25,293 nucleotides of DNA from NCBI GenBank assembly GCA_964530415.1, contig CAZHAM010000007.1, forward strand, positions 1 through 25,293. Reading direction: 5' to 3'. Below are positions 15,081 through 23,058 of this stretch, piece after piece; the stretch's first letter is position 1; the number at the start of each line of letters is the position of its first letter. Source of the stretch: CAZHAM01 sp964530415. Lineage in GTDB: Bacteria; Patescibacteriota; WWE3; UBA101185; UBA10185. The position numbers were made by a program, and so were the translations under genes. The notes under the pieces were generated by a model. That model was not told where the DNA came from. It saw only the letters and a program-made list of their open reading frames with translations, and ran no database searches.

Positions 15081-15770
15081 ATGCAAATTAATATAGCTCT
15101 CCTCGCAAAGAAAGCTATCGACGCAGCACTAAAGGGAGAATGGCAGGCAGCAATAGAATTTAATAAAGAAATACTAGAAAAAGATCCTAAGAATATTGAC
15201 GCAAAACTCAGACTGGGCAGGGCGTATATCCAAAAAAAGGATTTTAAAGATGCAGAAAAACTTTTCGAGGATGTTTTGAAACTCGATCCAATTAACCAAA
15301 TAGCTTTAAAAAACCTTAAAATTGCCAAAAGCAGAAAATCAGATTTTTCGAATTCACCTAACGTAGACGCAAAAACACTAATAAAAGAGCCTGGAACAAC
15401 AGTTGAGGCCAATTTACTTGTTTCCACAAAGAATATGGACTGCGAGGACTTTCTCACAGGAGAAATTTTAAAGTTAAAAGTACGAAAACATGCTGCAGAT
15501 GTAATCAAAACCAGAGCAAGGGGGGAAGTTCTAGTCGGAGAAATAACTGATAAAGACTTAGTTACAAGACTAAATGTTGCCCAAAATAAAAAGGCGCATA
15601 TAACTGTGAGTTATATTAAGGGCAGTGGCAAAAAGATATTTGTGTTGATTAAATCGGACGTATCCGTGTTTAAAGCAGAAAGACAAGATGTCAAGCCCTA
15701 TCTCAAAAAAGGCAGCATAGAAGAACCTGAACTGGAAATCGAGTCGGAACTCTCATTTGAAAACCAGTAA
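15081..15770 (+). CDS. TPR-repeat protein with an unrecognised C-terminal domain
   Basis: A 229-residue protein. Residues ~5-75 form two tetratricopeptide repeats (ALKGEWQAAIEFNKEILEKDPKNIDAKLRLGRAYIQKKDFKDAEKLFEDVLKLDPINQIALKNL), a protein-protein interaction scaffold. After a linker, residues ~105-210 form a second, probably beta-rich domain that I cannot name (GEILKLKVRKHAADV, GEVLVGEITDKDLVTRLN, ITVSYIKGSGKKIFVLIKSD). The C-terminus is acidic. No signal peptide or membrane segment, so it is likely cytoplasmic. It is the only plus-strand gene in the right half, converging with the next gene across eight bases. The start is supported by the TTGACA/TATTCT promoter. Confidence 0.85.
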   Translation: MQINIALLAKKAIDAALKGEWQAAIEFNKEILEKDPKNIDAKLRLGRAYIQKKDFKDAEKLFEDVLKLDPINQIALKNLKIAKSRKSDFSNSPNVDAKTLIKEPGTTVEANLLVSTKNMDCEDFLTGEILKLKVRKHAADVIKTRARGEVLVGEITDKDLVTRLNVAQNKKAHITVSYIKGSGKKIFVLIKSDVSVFKAERQDVKPYLKKGSIEEPELEIESELSFENQ

Positions 15771-15778
15771 AAGTACCC

Positions 15779-16579
15779 TTATCTCAAATCATCATCTTCG
15801 AGTAATCCGCTATTAACACTGCTTGGCGGGGTTGGTTGAGCAGTATGTGCTGGATGTGCTGGTTGGGCCGGCTGAGCGCGCTGAATTTCTGGAGCCTTCT
15901 CGACTTTAGGTGCGGGTTTGGCTGTAGCAATATCCTGGACGTATTCCCTCTTTGGGCCAGGATTCTTTGGTTTATTTGGCATTGGTTTCTTTACTTGTTT
16001 TGGTTTAGTTGCAACTTCTGGTTTCTTTTCAACTTGAACCGGAGCCGGTTTTGAAACCTCAACTACTTGGGTGCTTGCTGTCTGAGTATCTTTGTTTAAA
16101 ACCTTATCAAAAGCCGCGTAGGGCACGTTGGCGGTCCCCTCAGGGATAAGTACAACGACCTTATCGTTTATCTCTAGTTTATTAAAATCTGCTGCTACAT
16201 CGGATATTTTATATGTGCCGCTATCAGTTATCGCGTACCATTTACCCTCTTTTTTGCTTGCAACACCTTCTAATTTCTTTCTGGCAAGCTTTTCGATTTG
16301 TTTAAACATCTTGTTGCCATCAATTTCAACAAGTTTTAATTTATCTCCAAAAATTAACCTTGATTTTGCTGCATAGTTTGCGGGAACTTCGTATTTAGTA
16401 TTATTCTCGTCAACTAAAAAGGCCCCATCAAAGAGTCCGGTGACACCCGGCAAATCCTCATATTGGGATTTATTCGATTCGAACTCAACTTTTTCCAACA
16501 ACGCTGAGACCTTTTGCAAATTCTCCGTTGTGTATTCGAGTAACTTTTTTATCTGATCTATATTTTTATCTGATGACAT
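15779..16579 (-). CDS. Hypothetical protein with a Pro/Ala/Lys-rich C-terminal tail
   Basis: A 266-residue protein of unrecognised family. Residues 1-35 are helical (IKKLLEYTTENLQKVSALLEKVEF). Residues ~43-160 form a folded domain with repeating small beta motifs (PGVTGLFDGAFLVDENNTKYEVPANYAAKSRLIFGDKLKLVEIDG; GKWYAITDSGTYKISD; EINDKVVVLIPEG). The rest is low-complexity and disordered: PKQVKKPMPNKPKNPGPKR, then PAQPAHPAHTAQPTPP, and a terminal acidic LLEDDDLR. AAGGAG before the ATG fixes the start. It follows the TraD/VirD4-like ATPase by 13 bases and is presumably its operon partner. Its proline runs would make it a natural client for EF-P (inference). Confidence 0.85.
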   Translation of the reverse strand: MSSDKNIDQIKKLLEYTTENLQKVSALLEKVEFESNKSQYEDLPGVTGLFDGAFLVDENNTKYEVPANYAAKSRLIFGDKLKLVEIDGNKMFKQIEKLARKKLEGVASKKEGKWYAITDSGTYKISDVAADFNKLEINDKVVVLIPEGTANVPYAAFDKVLNKDTQTASTQVVEVSKPAPVQVEKKPEVATKPKQVKKPMPNKPKNPGPKREYVQDIATAKPAPKVEKAPEIQRAQPAQPAHPAHTAQPTPPSSVNSGLLEDDDLR

Positions 16580-16592
16580 ATTTTCTCCTTAA

Positions 16593-19121
16593 CTAATTAA
16601 TTTCCTTCCCCTTATCTTCTTGGGGTTGATTATTTTTATATTCTTGGGCAATAGCTGTTCCTTTATCGAACTGGAACTCTACCCACTTGTTTATCTTACT
16701 CTCAACGAATTCCCGAGGCACTCCATACTTTTCCCTACTCATCTGAATTGCCTTCTCCCTATTGTTTGTGATAGGAAGCGGGTACCCTTCTTCCCAAGGT
16801 AAGAGTATTCTAGCCGAAAAAGGCACCGAAGTCATTCCATTTACCATAAGTTTTATATAAACCTGAAATTTCTCAAGTGAAATGATATCGTCAGCAGTAA
16901 AGTGGGGTGAGAACTCGTAGGACATAACATTTGCGTCTCCGGCTCCTAGAGAGAAGGTTGCGATTGTACCGACATTGCCTAAAACGGCCTTTAAAAGCTC
17001 TTCAGAGAGCTGAGCAGTGAACTGATGAGTCAAATATAGACCCAGTTTGTATTTTCTGGATTCCGATAAAATTTCCTCGAAGCTTCCCGTAGCAAAGTTT
17101 TGAAACTCGTCCACATACATATAAAACGGCTTTCTTTGATCGTATGGGATTCGGGCTCTTTGAAGAGCAAAAAACTGAAGTCTCGATACAAGTAGCGCGC
17201 CCAATAAGTTAACGTTGTCTGCACCAATTTTACCTTTTGATAAATTTATAAGCAGTATCTTACCTGTGTTCATGGCGTCCCAAATATCTAAAGTGGAATT
17301 TCGCTGTCCTAAAATGTTTCTTATTGTTGTTGAAGCTAAAAACCTGTTAACTTTATTTTGAATTGGAGATATAGCCTCGGTAACCAGTTTTTGATTTCCC
17401 TTCATTTCCTTAAATTCATTGTCCCAAAATTTGTGAACTACCGGATCTTTTACTTGATGAAGAATATAATTTTGGTAATTTTTATCCTCTAAAATTCTTG
17501 TGATGCCCATCATTGTCGTACCCGGAACATCGAGTAAGGTTAAAATGGCATAGTTTAAGAGATATTCAAGCCTCGGACCCCATGAGTAATCAAAATGGTG
17601 GTGAATTGCCGATACCAACCCCGAAGCCATCAGGTTTTTCTGATCGGGAGATTCCATTTCGAGCAGATTCAGGCCGATAGGTCGTTCTGTATCAGACGGA
17701 TCAAAATAAATTATATCTTTTAATCTGTGGTCAGGAAGTCGCTCCATAACTTTGTCTATTGTTTCGCCGTGAGGATCTAAAACCGCAAGTCCGGCGCCGT
17801 TATAAATGTCCTGGCAAATCATATTTACAAACATGGTTGATTTACCGGTACCTGATTTGCCGATAACATACATATGTCTCAACCTGTCGTCATTGTTGGC
17901 AACGCCGAATTTAAACTTTTTGTTCCTATACATTGTTTCACCGATGTAAACGCAGTCGGATGTAGGAAGATCGGCAGGTGGTTCTGACTTTCTTGAATAA
18001 ATCCAAGAGATGTTTGGGGTGTCTATATTTGAAGAAGGAAAGTGATATAAAGTAGCGAGTTCCTCTACATTTAGTATCATCTGCTTGGAAGAATCAAAGT
18101 ACCTGGATCTCATATTTTCTAATTTTGATTTATTGTTGCTGTCCAAGATGTATCCGAACGAATTAAGAGCTGTACTTGTGTACTGCTTTAATACCGCTAA
18201 AACCGATCTTAGGTTACTTTCAAGCGTGTAATCTTCTTTTGCGGACGACATAACCTTTACAACCGCGTAATATCCCATTCGGGTAAGTTTGTTCTCAATT
18301 GCCTGCATTTCCATCTCCTGAGTAGGTGTGAGCCTAACAAGCGTATCTTTTGAAGTTGTTAAATCTACCGGAACATGAGTATTTTGGGTAAATAAACCGG
18401 TTGCGATGCCTTTAGTTATTTCTAAAGCTTCGTTAGAGATAATTTTTGTAAAATTTGAAAAGAAATTCGGTTTGGAAGAACCCCCATACCCTTCTCTAAC
18501 TGACTGGACAAAACCGTAACCTTCTTTTTGCCAAATATCCGGCATTGGCTTCAATAAAAACTGCATCCAAATTTCCTCGTCCTCCCCTATTTCTGCTAGT
18601 GAAGATGTTAAAGAAGATAATGGATCAGCCTCGAAATCTCTGAAACTTTTAATTGGATAATAATAGGGTTTTAACTGAGAAAGCTCAGCAATTTGAAATT
18701 TCGAGTCATTTTTAAAATATTTTTCTGAAAAGTCTGTTGTTACTTTTACCTGAGCTTTAGGAAAATGTGCGTAAATCTGGCCTTCAATAAATTTTGCAAC
18801 ATCTTGCGGAACAACAACATAAAAACGTATTCCATGTTCACTTGAAGCGACGATTTCAAAAGAAAAATGTTCCTGAATATTGGTATCTTCCTTTAAAAGG
18901 CCGTGTATAGCGGCAAACATGTTTTCTGCGGAAAGTGAGGGAACTTTAAAGTCGGACAATTCCTCTTGGTTTTTGCTGATTTGTACTTCAAGTACCGTTA
19001 GTGAATCCGCGCTTTGAGTATCCCCAGCAGACAGCCCCGAGGAGCCTTTAAGTCTGAAATACACTACAAAAAGAGCTATAAAAAAGATTACGAAAAATAT
19101 TAGTATGTATGTAGAAACCAT
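16593..19121 (-). CDS. TraD/VirD4-VirB4-like membrane-anchored DNA-transfer-type ATPase
   Basis: An 842-residue protein. One N-terminal membrane helix (residues ~4-22) is followed by a large soluble region that includes an alpha-beta domain (EHGIRFYVVVPQDVAKFIEGQIYAHFPKAQVKV). Walker A is GKSGTGKST (421-429), followed by AVLDPHGE. Walker B is FYMYVDEFQNF with Asp671-Glu672, and a sensor segment LGLYLTHQFTAQL follows. This pattern belongs to the hexameric ATPases of type IV secretion and conjugation (TraG/TraD, VirB4). No relaxase or other secretion gene is in the window, so the substrate is unknown; CPR genomes often carry such a protein without a full conjugation system. No Shine-Dalgarno is seen; a G-rich hairpin sits in the leader. 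Confidence 0.88.
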   Translation of the reverse strand: MVSTYILIFFVIFFIALFVVYFRLKGSSGLSAGDTQSADSLTVLEVQISKNQEELSDFKVPSLSAENMFAAIHGLLKEDTNIQEHFSFEIVASSEHGIRFYVVVPQDVAKFIEGQIYAHFPKAQVKVTTDFSEKYFKNDSKFQIAELSQLKPYYYPIKSFRDFEADPLSSLTSSLAEIGEDEEIWMQFLLKPMPDIWQKEGYGFVQSVREGYGGSSKPNFFSNFTKIISNEALEITKGIATGLFTQNTHVPVDLTTSKDTLVRLTPTQEMEMQAIENKLTRMGYYAVVKVMSSAKEDYTLESNLRSVLAVLKQYTSTALNSFGYILDSNNKSKLENMRSRYFDSSKQMILNVEELATLYHFPSSNIDTPNISWIYSRKSEPPADLPTSDCVYIGETMYRNKKFKFGVANNDDRLRHMYVIGKSGTGKSTMFVNMICQDIYNGAGLAVLDPHGETIDKVMERLPDHRLKDIIYFDPSDTERPIGLNLLEMESPDQKNLMASGLVSAIHHHFDYSWGPRLEYLLNYAILTLLDVPGTTMMGITRILEDKNYQNYILHQVKDPVVHKFWDNEFKEMKGNQKLVTEAISPIQNKVNRFLASTTIRNILGQRNSTLDIWDAMNTGKILLINLSKGKIGADNVNLLGALLVSRLQFFALQRARIPYDQRKPFYMYVDEFQNFATGSFEEILSESRKYKLGLYLTHQFTAQLSEELLKAVLGNVGTIATFSLGAGDANVMSYEFSPHFTADDIISLEKFQVYIKLMVNGMTSVPFSARILLPWEEGYPLPITNNREKAIQMSREKYGVPREFVESKINKWVEFQFDKGTAIAQEYKNNQPQEDKGKEIN

Positions 19122-19135
19122 TTAGAATATAATTT

Positions 19136-19160
19136 CCCCCACCCTGATTTGGGGCGGGGG
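19136..19160 (-). other. G/C-rich hairpin between the LCP-like gene and the TraD-like ATPase gene
   Basis: CCCCC (19136-19140) pairs with GGGGG (19156-19160), and CCC with GGG inside it. The intervening pair is A opposite C on the plus strand but G-U in minus-strand RNA. The stem is therefore better formed in the minus transcript, which is the direction of the genes. No U-tract follows, so it may be a leader structure, a Rho- or pause-dependent terminator, or an RNA stability element. It ends 14 bases before the ATPase ATG. Confidence 0.6.
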
Positions 19161-19192
19161 TAGAAAGGAGAGAGTCAATTAAACTTATAATA

Positions 19193-20314
19193 TTACATTT
19201 CCCGGGCAATGTCAAAGCCGATAATTACAACAATATCTGACCTATCAAGCTCCTCTTGGTTTAAGAGTGTAAATTCATCTTTGCTAACTACTTTTGATAT
19301 TCCGAACACTTCTTTTATTAGAGCGGTGCTCGCAGAATCCTGCATATCGGTAACAATAATAGATTCCTCAAGTGTATCTTCTGTGTTTGAAACAGCTACT
19401 ACTCTACCCCCTAAATTTTTTATCGTTCTGGAACCTAAAGTGGCGGTTCCGGGTATATTTGTTCCGTTTAATATTGCGATACTTAACTTTTCTGTGTTTA
19501 AAGGAGACTCTATAGAAATATCTAAAAGCTCCTGATCAATTAGATTCGGATTATCTAGATAGCTTTGATCTAAAGTTTTAACAAAATTTCTATCTTCAGG
19601 GACAGAGCTTAAAAACTGGTGGTACCCATAAAAGTCTCTTAGAGTCATATTTGTTTGCGTATTATCTTGAAGGTTTGAAAGGTTTTCTTTAGACAACAAT
19701 TCAAAAATATTGCCGGATTGAACAAAGTTATCAAACTGGGAATTACCCTTAGCCTGAGTAACCAAGTAGTTAGTTGGCTTGAGACCGAATATTTTAAAAA
19801 TAGATCCATTTAAAATTTTTAGTCCGGCTACGTATGAGTCATTTTCATTGACAATTCCGCCGAAGACAAACGACTTACCTACCTCCTCATCTCCGTACTT
19901 TCCGGGAAGATCCACAACAAGGGCTGGCGGCACATTATATAAAATACTTTTTCGTGAATATTTATTAAAAATTACAAAATTAATCTTTTCGATTTTGGGA
20001 GATTGTGAGTTTAGATCATCAACAACTACATATAAAAGATTTGGGATCAAATCTGAGTAAAGGCTTGAGTCTGATTCGTCTACTGCAAAAATTTTCTGCT
20101 GATTAAGGTAATTAAAAAAGGAATAAATACCTAAAAACCCTAAAGATATGACTAATACACTAAAAAGTGCGACAAATTTTGACAAAGCTGCCTTGCCGTG
20201 TTTACTAAAAAGACGCTTATTAAACGCCACTTTTTTTAGTTTTAAGTTTTTATTACGGCTCTGTTTCTTTGTAGACTTAGAACTCGTAGCACTACGTTTG
20301 TGTCTTGGGGGCAT
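19193..20314 (-). CDS. LCP-like (LytR/CpsA/Psr) protein with C-terminal LytR_C domain, probably degenerate
   Basis: A 373-residue protein. It has a strongly basic cytoplasmic N-terminus (RHKRSATSSKSTKKQSRNKNLKLKK), one membrane helix (~45-68) and an external part. Residues ~90-200 follow the LCP layout (INFVIFNKYSRKSILYNVPPALVVDLPGKYGDEEVGKSFVFGG), but the usual PRD before the VDIPG-like strand reads PPA, so a conserved phosphate-binding arginine is missing. The last ~100 residues match LytR_C (LSIAILNGTNIPGTATLGSRTIKNLGGRVV...DIVVIIGFDI). LCP proteins attach glycopolymers to peptidoglycan; here catalysis is doubtful. TATGAT (20323-20328) lies nine bases before the ATG, another near-leaderless arrangement. 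Confidence 0.78.
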   Translation of the reverse strand: MPPRHKRSATSSKSTKKQSRNKNLKLKKVAFNKRLFSKHGKAALSKFVALFSVLVISLGFLGIYSFFNYLNQQKIFAVDESDSSLYSDLIPNLLYVVVDDLNSQSPKIEKINFVIFNKYSRKSILYNVPPALVVDLPGKYGDEEVGKSFVFGGIVNENDSYVAGLKILNGSIFKIFGLKPTNYLVTQAKGNSQFDNFVQSGNIFELLSKENLSNLQDNTQTNMTLRDFYGYHQFLSSVPEDRNFVKTLDQSYLDNPNLIDQELLDISIESPLNTEKLSIAILNGTNIPGTATLGSRTIKNLGGRVVAVSNTEDTLEESIIVTDMQDSASTALIKEVFGISKVVSKDEFTLLNQEELDRSDIVVIIGFDIAREM

Positions 20315-20364
20315 TAATCAATATCATATCAGATATTTTCATAAGTTTGGATACATTTACTTGT

Positions 20365-21129
20365 TTATTGGAAAGCTTTGAACTCTTCGGGGAGTTGGGA
20401 TTCGATTAAAAGTTGCTTTTCAGTAATTGGATGTTTAAAAGAAACTGAGTATGCGTGGAGCATTAATCTCGGGAAATGTTGTGCAGACCAGTCGAGTTCT
20501 TTTCTTGTGTTGTAAATAGAATCGTAAATTACAGGCTGATTCATAGCGGACAAATGTACTCTAATTTGATGCGTTCGCCCGGTTTTAGGCTTTATTTCAT
20601 ACAATGTAACATCTTCCCCCTCAATATTATCTGCACCTTTTACCTCCAGAAATGTTACTGCCTCCTTACCATTTGGTGATACAGCGTACTTAAATGGGAA
20701 TTTTGGATTTCTAATTAACGGTGCTTTTATCTCAATAAATTTCTCAACGGCTTTACCAAAACACAGCGCAAAATACACTTTCTCCACTTCCCTACTTTTA
20801 AATTGCTTTTGCATACTCAAAAAAACTTCTGGGTTCCTGGCTGCAATTAAAATCCCGGAAGTATCTTTATCTATACGATGAACGATTCCACTGCGTAAGT
20901 AAAAGTCCTGCTTTGATAAAAGCTCATAGTCTTCTTCATTAATATCCTCTGTATACGCTATAGCATCGTCGGGGTTGTCTTTAATACCGTCTTTTTTAAT
21001 AGGATACTTATCGTCTAAAAAATCTTGCAGAGTGGCACCCAGGGCCGTATGCGACCTGTTTACGACCAGACCGGAGGGTTTATCAACCACAAGCAAATAT
21101 TCGTCTTCAAATAATACTTTTATGTCCAT
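20365..21129 (-). CDS. rluD: RluA/RluD-family 23S rRNA pseudouridine synthase
   Basis: 254 residues from the ATG at 21129; an in-frame TTG nine bases upstream is a weaker alternative. Motifs: VVDKPSGLVVNRSH, then the active-site block SGIVHRIDKDTSGILI with catalytic Asp87, RNPKFPFKYAVSPNGKEAVT, and TGRTHQIRVHLSAMNQPVIYD. The protein isomerises uridine to pseudouridine in RNA; target positions cannot be read from sequence. No N-terminal S4 domain, in contrast to E. coli RluD. An acidic stretch of roughly 20 extra residues (DNPDDAIAYTEDINEEDYELL) lies before the active site. It is 15 bases downstream of lspA, the common lspA-rluD order. The symbol is a family label. Confidence 0.9.
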   Translation of the reverse strand: MDIKVLFEDEYLLVVDKPSGLVVNRSHTALGATLQDFLDDKYPIKKDGIKDNPDDAIAYTEDINEEDYELLSKQDFYLRSGIVHRIDKDTSGILIAARNPEVFLSMQKQFKSREVEKVYFALCFGKAVEKFIEIKAPLIRNPKFPFKYAVSPNGKEAVTFLEVKGADNIEGEDVTLYEIKPKTGRTHQIRVHLSAMNQPVIYDSIYNTRKELDWSAQHFPRLMLHAYSVSFKHPITEKQLLIESQLPEEFKAFQ

Positions 21130-21144
21130 AGGTTGCAAATTGTA

Positions 21145-21462
21145 TCACTTCTCACCCGATTTAAATAATACCCACAAAAGTACTGCGGTACCTATAACGA
21201 TTAAAACATCGTATATGTTAAATGAAACTAGTCCAAAAAAATTGATATTGTCGGTGACACAACCGGTAATACTTCTGGAATATAAGTTTACCCCAGAACC
21301 AACAACTACAAAAAGCCAGCCAAGGATGACTGCTCTACTCTTTTTGTAAAGGGATAAAGAAATAACACTTGCTATTACCAAAAGGTAAATTGAAAGAAAA
21401 AGGACAGTTCTAGTATTTGCAGGCCAAAAAAAGAGGAAGTTGCAGTTGGTAATATCGTTCAT
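21145..21462 (-). CDS. lspA: Minimal signal peptidase II-like protein (LspA)
   Basis: A 105-residue protein against ~150-165 for normal LspA. Three hydrophobic segments are clear. The C-terminal half matches the catalytic part of the family: GSGVNLYSRSITGCVTDNINF (normally GxxxNxxDRxxxGxVxDFIxF) and FNIYDVLIVIGTAVLLWVL, which supply two aspartates, Asp71 and Asp85, in the places of the catalytic dyad. The usual Asp of NxxDR is Ser. The first membrane helix and its conserved residues are missing; the gene begins at the NCNFLFFW part that replaces NxGaaFG. LspA removes lipoprotein signal peptides in the membrane. The start is two bases after the stop of the upstream gene. Confidence 0.72.
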   Translation of the reverse strand: MNDITNCNFLFFWPANTRTVLFLSIYLLVIASVISLSLYKKSRAVILGWLFVVVGSGVNLYSRSITGCVTDNINFFGLVSFNIYDVLIVIGTAVLLWVLFKSGEK

Positions 21463-21464
21463 TT

Positions 21465-22478
21465 TTAGATATTTTCTTTATTTGCGCAATCTATGCACTT
21501 CGTTGCCTCGGGATACACTCTCAAGCGGGCTTTATCGATTGGCACTCCGCAAATCTCGCATATGCCGTATTTGCCTATTTTCATAAACCCAAGGGCTTTT
21601 CTTACCTGAATACGCATGGATTTAATAGCGCTGATCTTAACGTCGGTGAGTTCTTTTTGATTGTCTTCCAAAATTGCTTCGTCAAGAACTTCTGCGTTGT
21701 CCATTGTTCTATCTTGGTTTAAAAATGCATCTTCTGCAGCAAGTTGCTGTTGAGAAGACTTCAACTGTTTTTCTTTTGCTGTTAATTTTGCTTGAAGAGC
21801 TTTTAACAAATCATTTGGTATATTTGTGTTAAATATCATAGATTTTTTTCCGCGAAAATATAATGTTACTACACCAATTGTAAATAACAGCATATAAAAG
21901 AGCAAATTTCCCGTACCATTGTAAAAAATTAATCCTCCAATAGACGTTAGGATTAACATAATAGAAAAAATCAAGCCCGAGGCAATCTTGTACCCCCTAT
22001 ACTTTAAGATTAGATACTGAGAAACTGTCAAAACTGAGATGAACAAAACTAGCTGTTTATGCCCTTGAACCAACAATAAACCCGTCAAATATATGATAGA
22101 AAATGCGATATAAGCATGGGCTAAAATATCTAAAAGCCTGTACACTGACCATTTCCACCTCTTTGAAAGGATTAGTACCGGAGATAGACTCAAAATAAAA
22201 GGGATAACAGCAAGTAAAAGGTTTTTATCGAATTTTAAAAGCCAATTTTGAGGCTCGAAGATTTCAAGATTTTGAATACGGGATTTTAAAAAAAGATTAA
22301 ACGCGATAAAAACCGTTAAAACCCAAAAACTAATATCAAATGTTTTATCCGAGTTAAAACCGTCTTTCTGGCCCTCATACCAAATTACAAATGCCCACAT
22401 TAAAACCCCGAAGAAGGTAAAAAGGTAGATGGTGTTTACATTAAAATTATTAAATAAGATGATTGAGGAAGGAAGCAT
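21465..22478 (-). CDS. Fusion: Lgt-like polytopic membrane domain plus DksA/TraR zinc-finger domain
   Basis: A 337-residue protein. Residues 1-~210 carry about seven membrane helices. The order and loops, especially KRWKWSVYRLLDILAHAYIAFSIIYLTGLLL and DGFNSDKTFDISFWVLTVFIAFNLFLKSRI, resemble prolipoprotein diacylglyceryl transferase (Lgt). The catalytic HGG and GRxGN motifs are absent, so this is a remote, inferred match. Residues ~225-295 form a helical coiled coil, and residues ~305-335 form a DksA/TraR zinc finger, C-x2-C-x17-C-x2-C (CEIC...CIDC). Free DksA proteins bind RNA polymerase; here the finger is tethered to the membrane. A perfect TATAAT (22484-22489) lies five bases from the ATG, so the message is probably leaderless. 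lspA follows after two bases. Confidence 0.8.
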   Translation of the reverse strand: MLPSSIILFNNFNVNTIYLFTFFGVLMWAFVIWYEGQKDGFNSDKTFDISFWVLTVFIAFNLFLKSRIQNLEIFEPQNWLLKFDKNLLLAVIPFILSLSPVLILSKRWKWSVYRLLDILAHAYIAFSIIYLTGLLLVQGHKQLVLFISVLTVSQYLILKYRGYKIASGLIFSIMLILTSIGGLIFYNGTGNLLFYMLLFTIGVVTLYFRGKKSMIFNTNIPNDLLKALQAKLTAKEKQLKSSQQQLAAEDAFLNQDRTMDNAEVLDEAILEDNQKELTDVKISAIKSMRIQVRKALGFMKIGKYGICEICGVPIDKARLRVYPEATKCIDCANKENI

Positions 22479-22491
22479 AACTTATTATATC

Positions 22492-23046
22492 TTAAGCTTT
22501 CGAAGAATATTCGCCAGTTTGGGTATTTACTTTTACCTTATCCCCTATTTTTACAAATGGTGGAACTTTTATAACGACTCCGGTGTCTAAAGTTGCATCT
22601 TTATAGGCATTTGATACGGTGTTCCCCCTAAATCCTGGTTCGGTATATGTCACCTCAAAAACCAACGAATTTGGCAAATCTACAGAAATAGCCATATCCT
22701 CAAAATACATTACCTGTACATTTTCGCCTTCTTTTAAAAAGCGTGACGTCTCCCCTATTGTGTCCTCTGTTATATATACCTGCTCATAAGTATCTGGATC
22801 CATAAATACATAACTATCATTATCTTTATAGAGATACTGGGCGCTTTTTCTAACCACGTAAGCGTCTTCCATTTTGGCTGACGCAATATACCCCTTTTCA
22901 AGTACCTGACCGGTAACTAGGTTTCTTACACGCAACTTTACATTAGCGCTACCCCGGCTAACTTTGATGTGTTCGTATTTAATTACTAAAAATGGTTGGC
23001 CGTTTTCTTTAAAAACTGAGCCTGTTTTCATATCTGTAACTATCAT
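22492..23046 (-). CDS. efp: Translation elongation factor P
   Basis: A 184-residue, three-domain protein of normal length. The KOW-like N-domain is followed by RVRNLVTGQVLEKGY, the central OB domain has YLYKDNDSYVFMDPDTYEQ, and the C-terminal OB domain carries GFRGNTVSNAYKDATLDTGVVIKVPPFVKIGDKVKVNTQTGEY, the EF-P signature. EF-P enters the ribosomal E site and rescues stalling at consecutive prolines. The tip residue, Lys34 in E. coli, aligns here with Arg31 (HIKVSRGSAN). No modification enzyme is visible in the window. The gene starts 12 bases after the 3' end of tRNA-Leu in the same direction, so it may be co-transcribed with it. Confidence 0.97.
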   Translation of the reverse strand: MIVTDMKTGSVFKENGQPFLVIKYEHIKVSRGSANVKLRVRNLVTGQVLEKGYIASAKMEDAYVVRKSAQYLYKDNDSYVFMDPDTYEQVYITEDTIGETSRFLKEGENVQVMYFEDMAISVDLPNSLVFEVTYTEPGFRGNTVSNAYKDATLDTGVVIKVPPFVKIGDKVKVNTQTGEYSSKA

Positions 23047-23058
23047 AGTTTTTTATTA

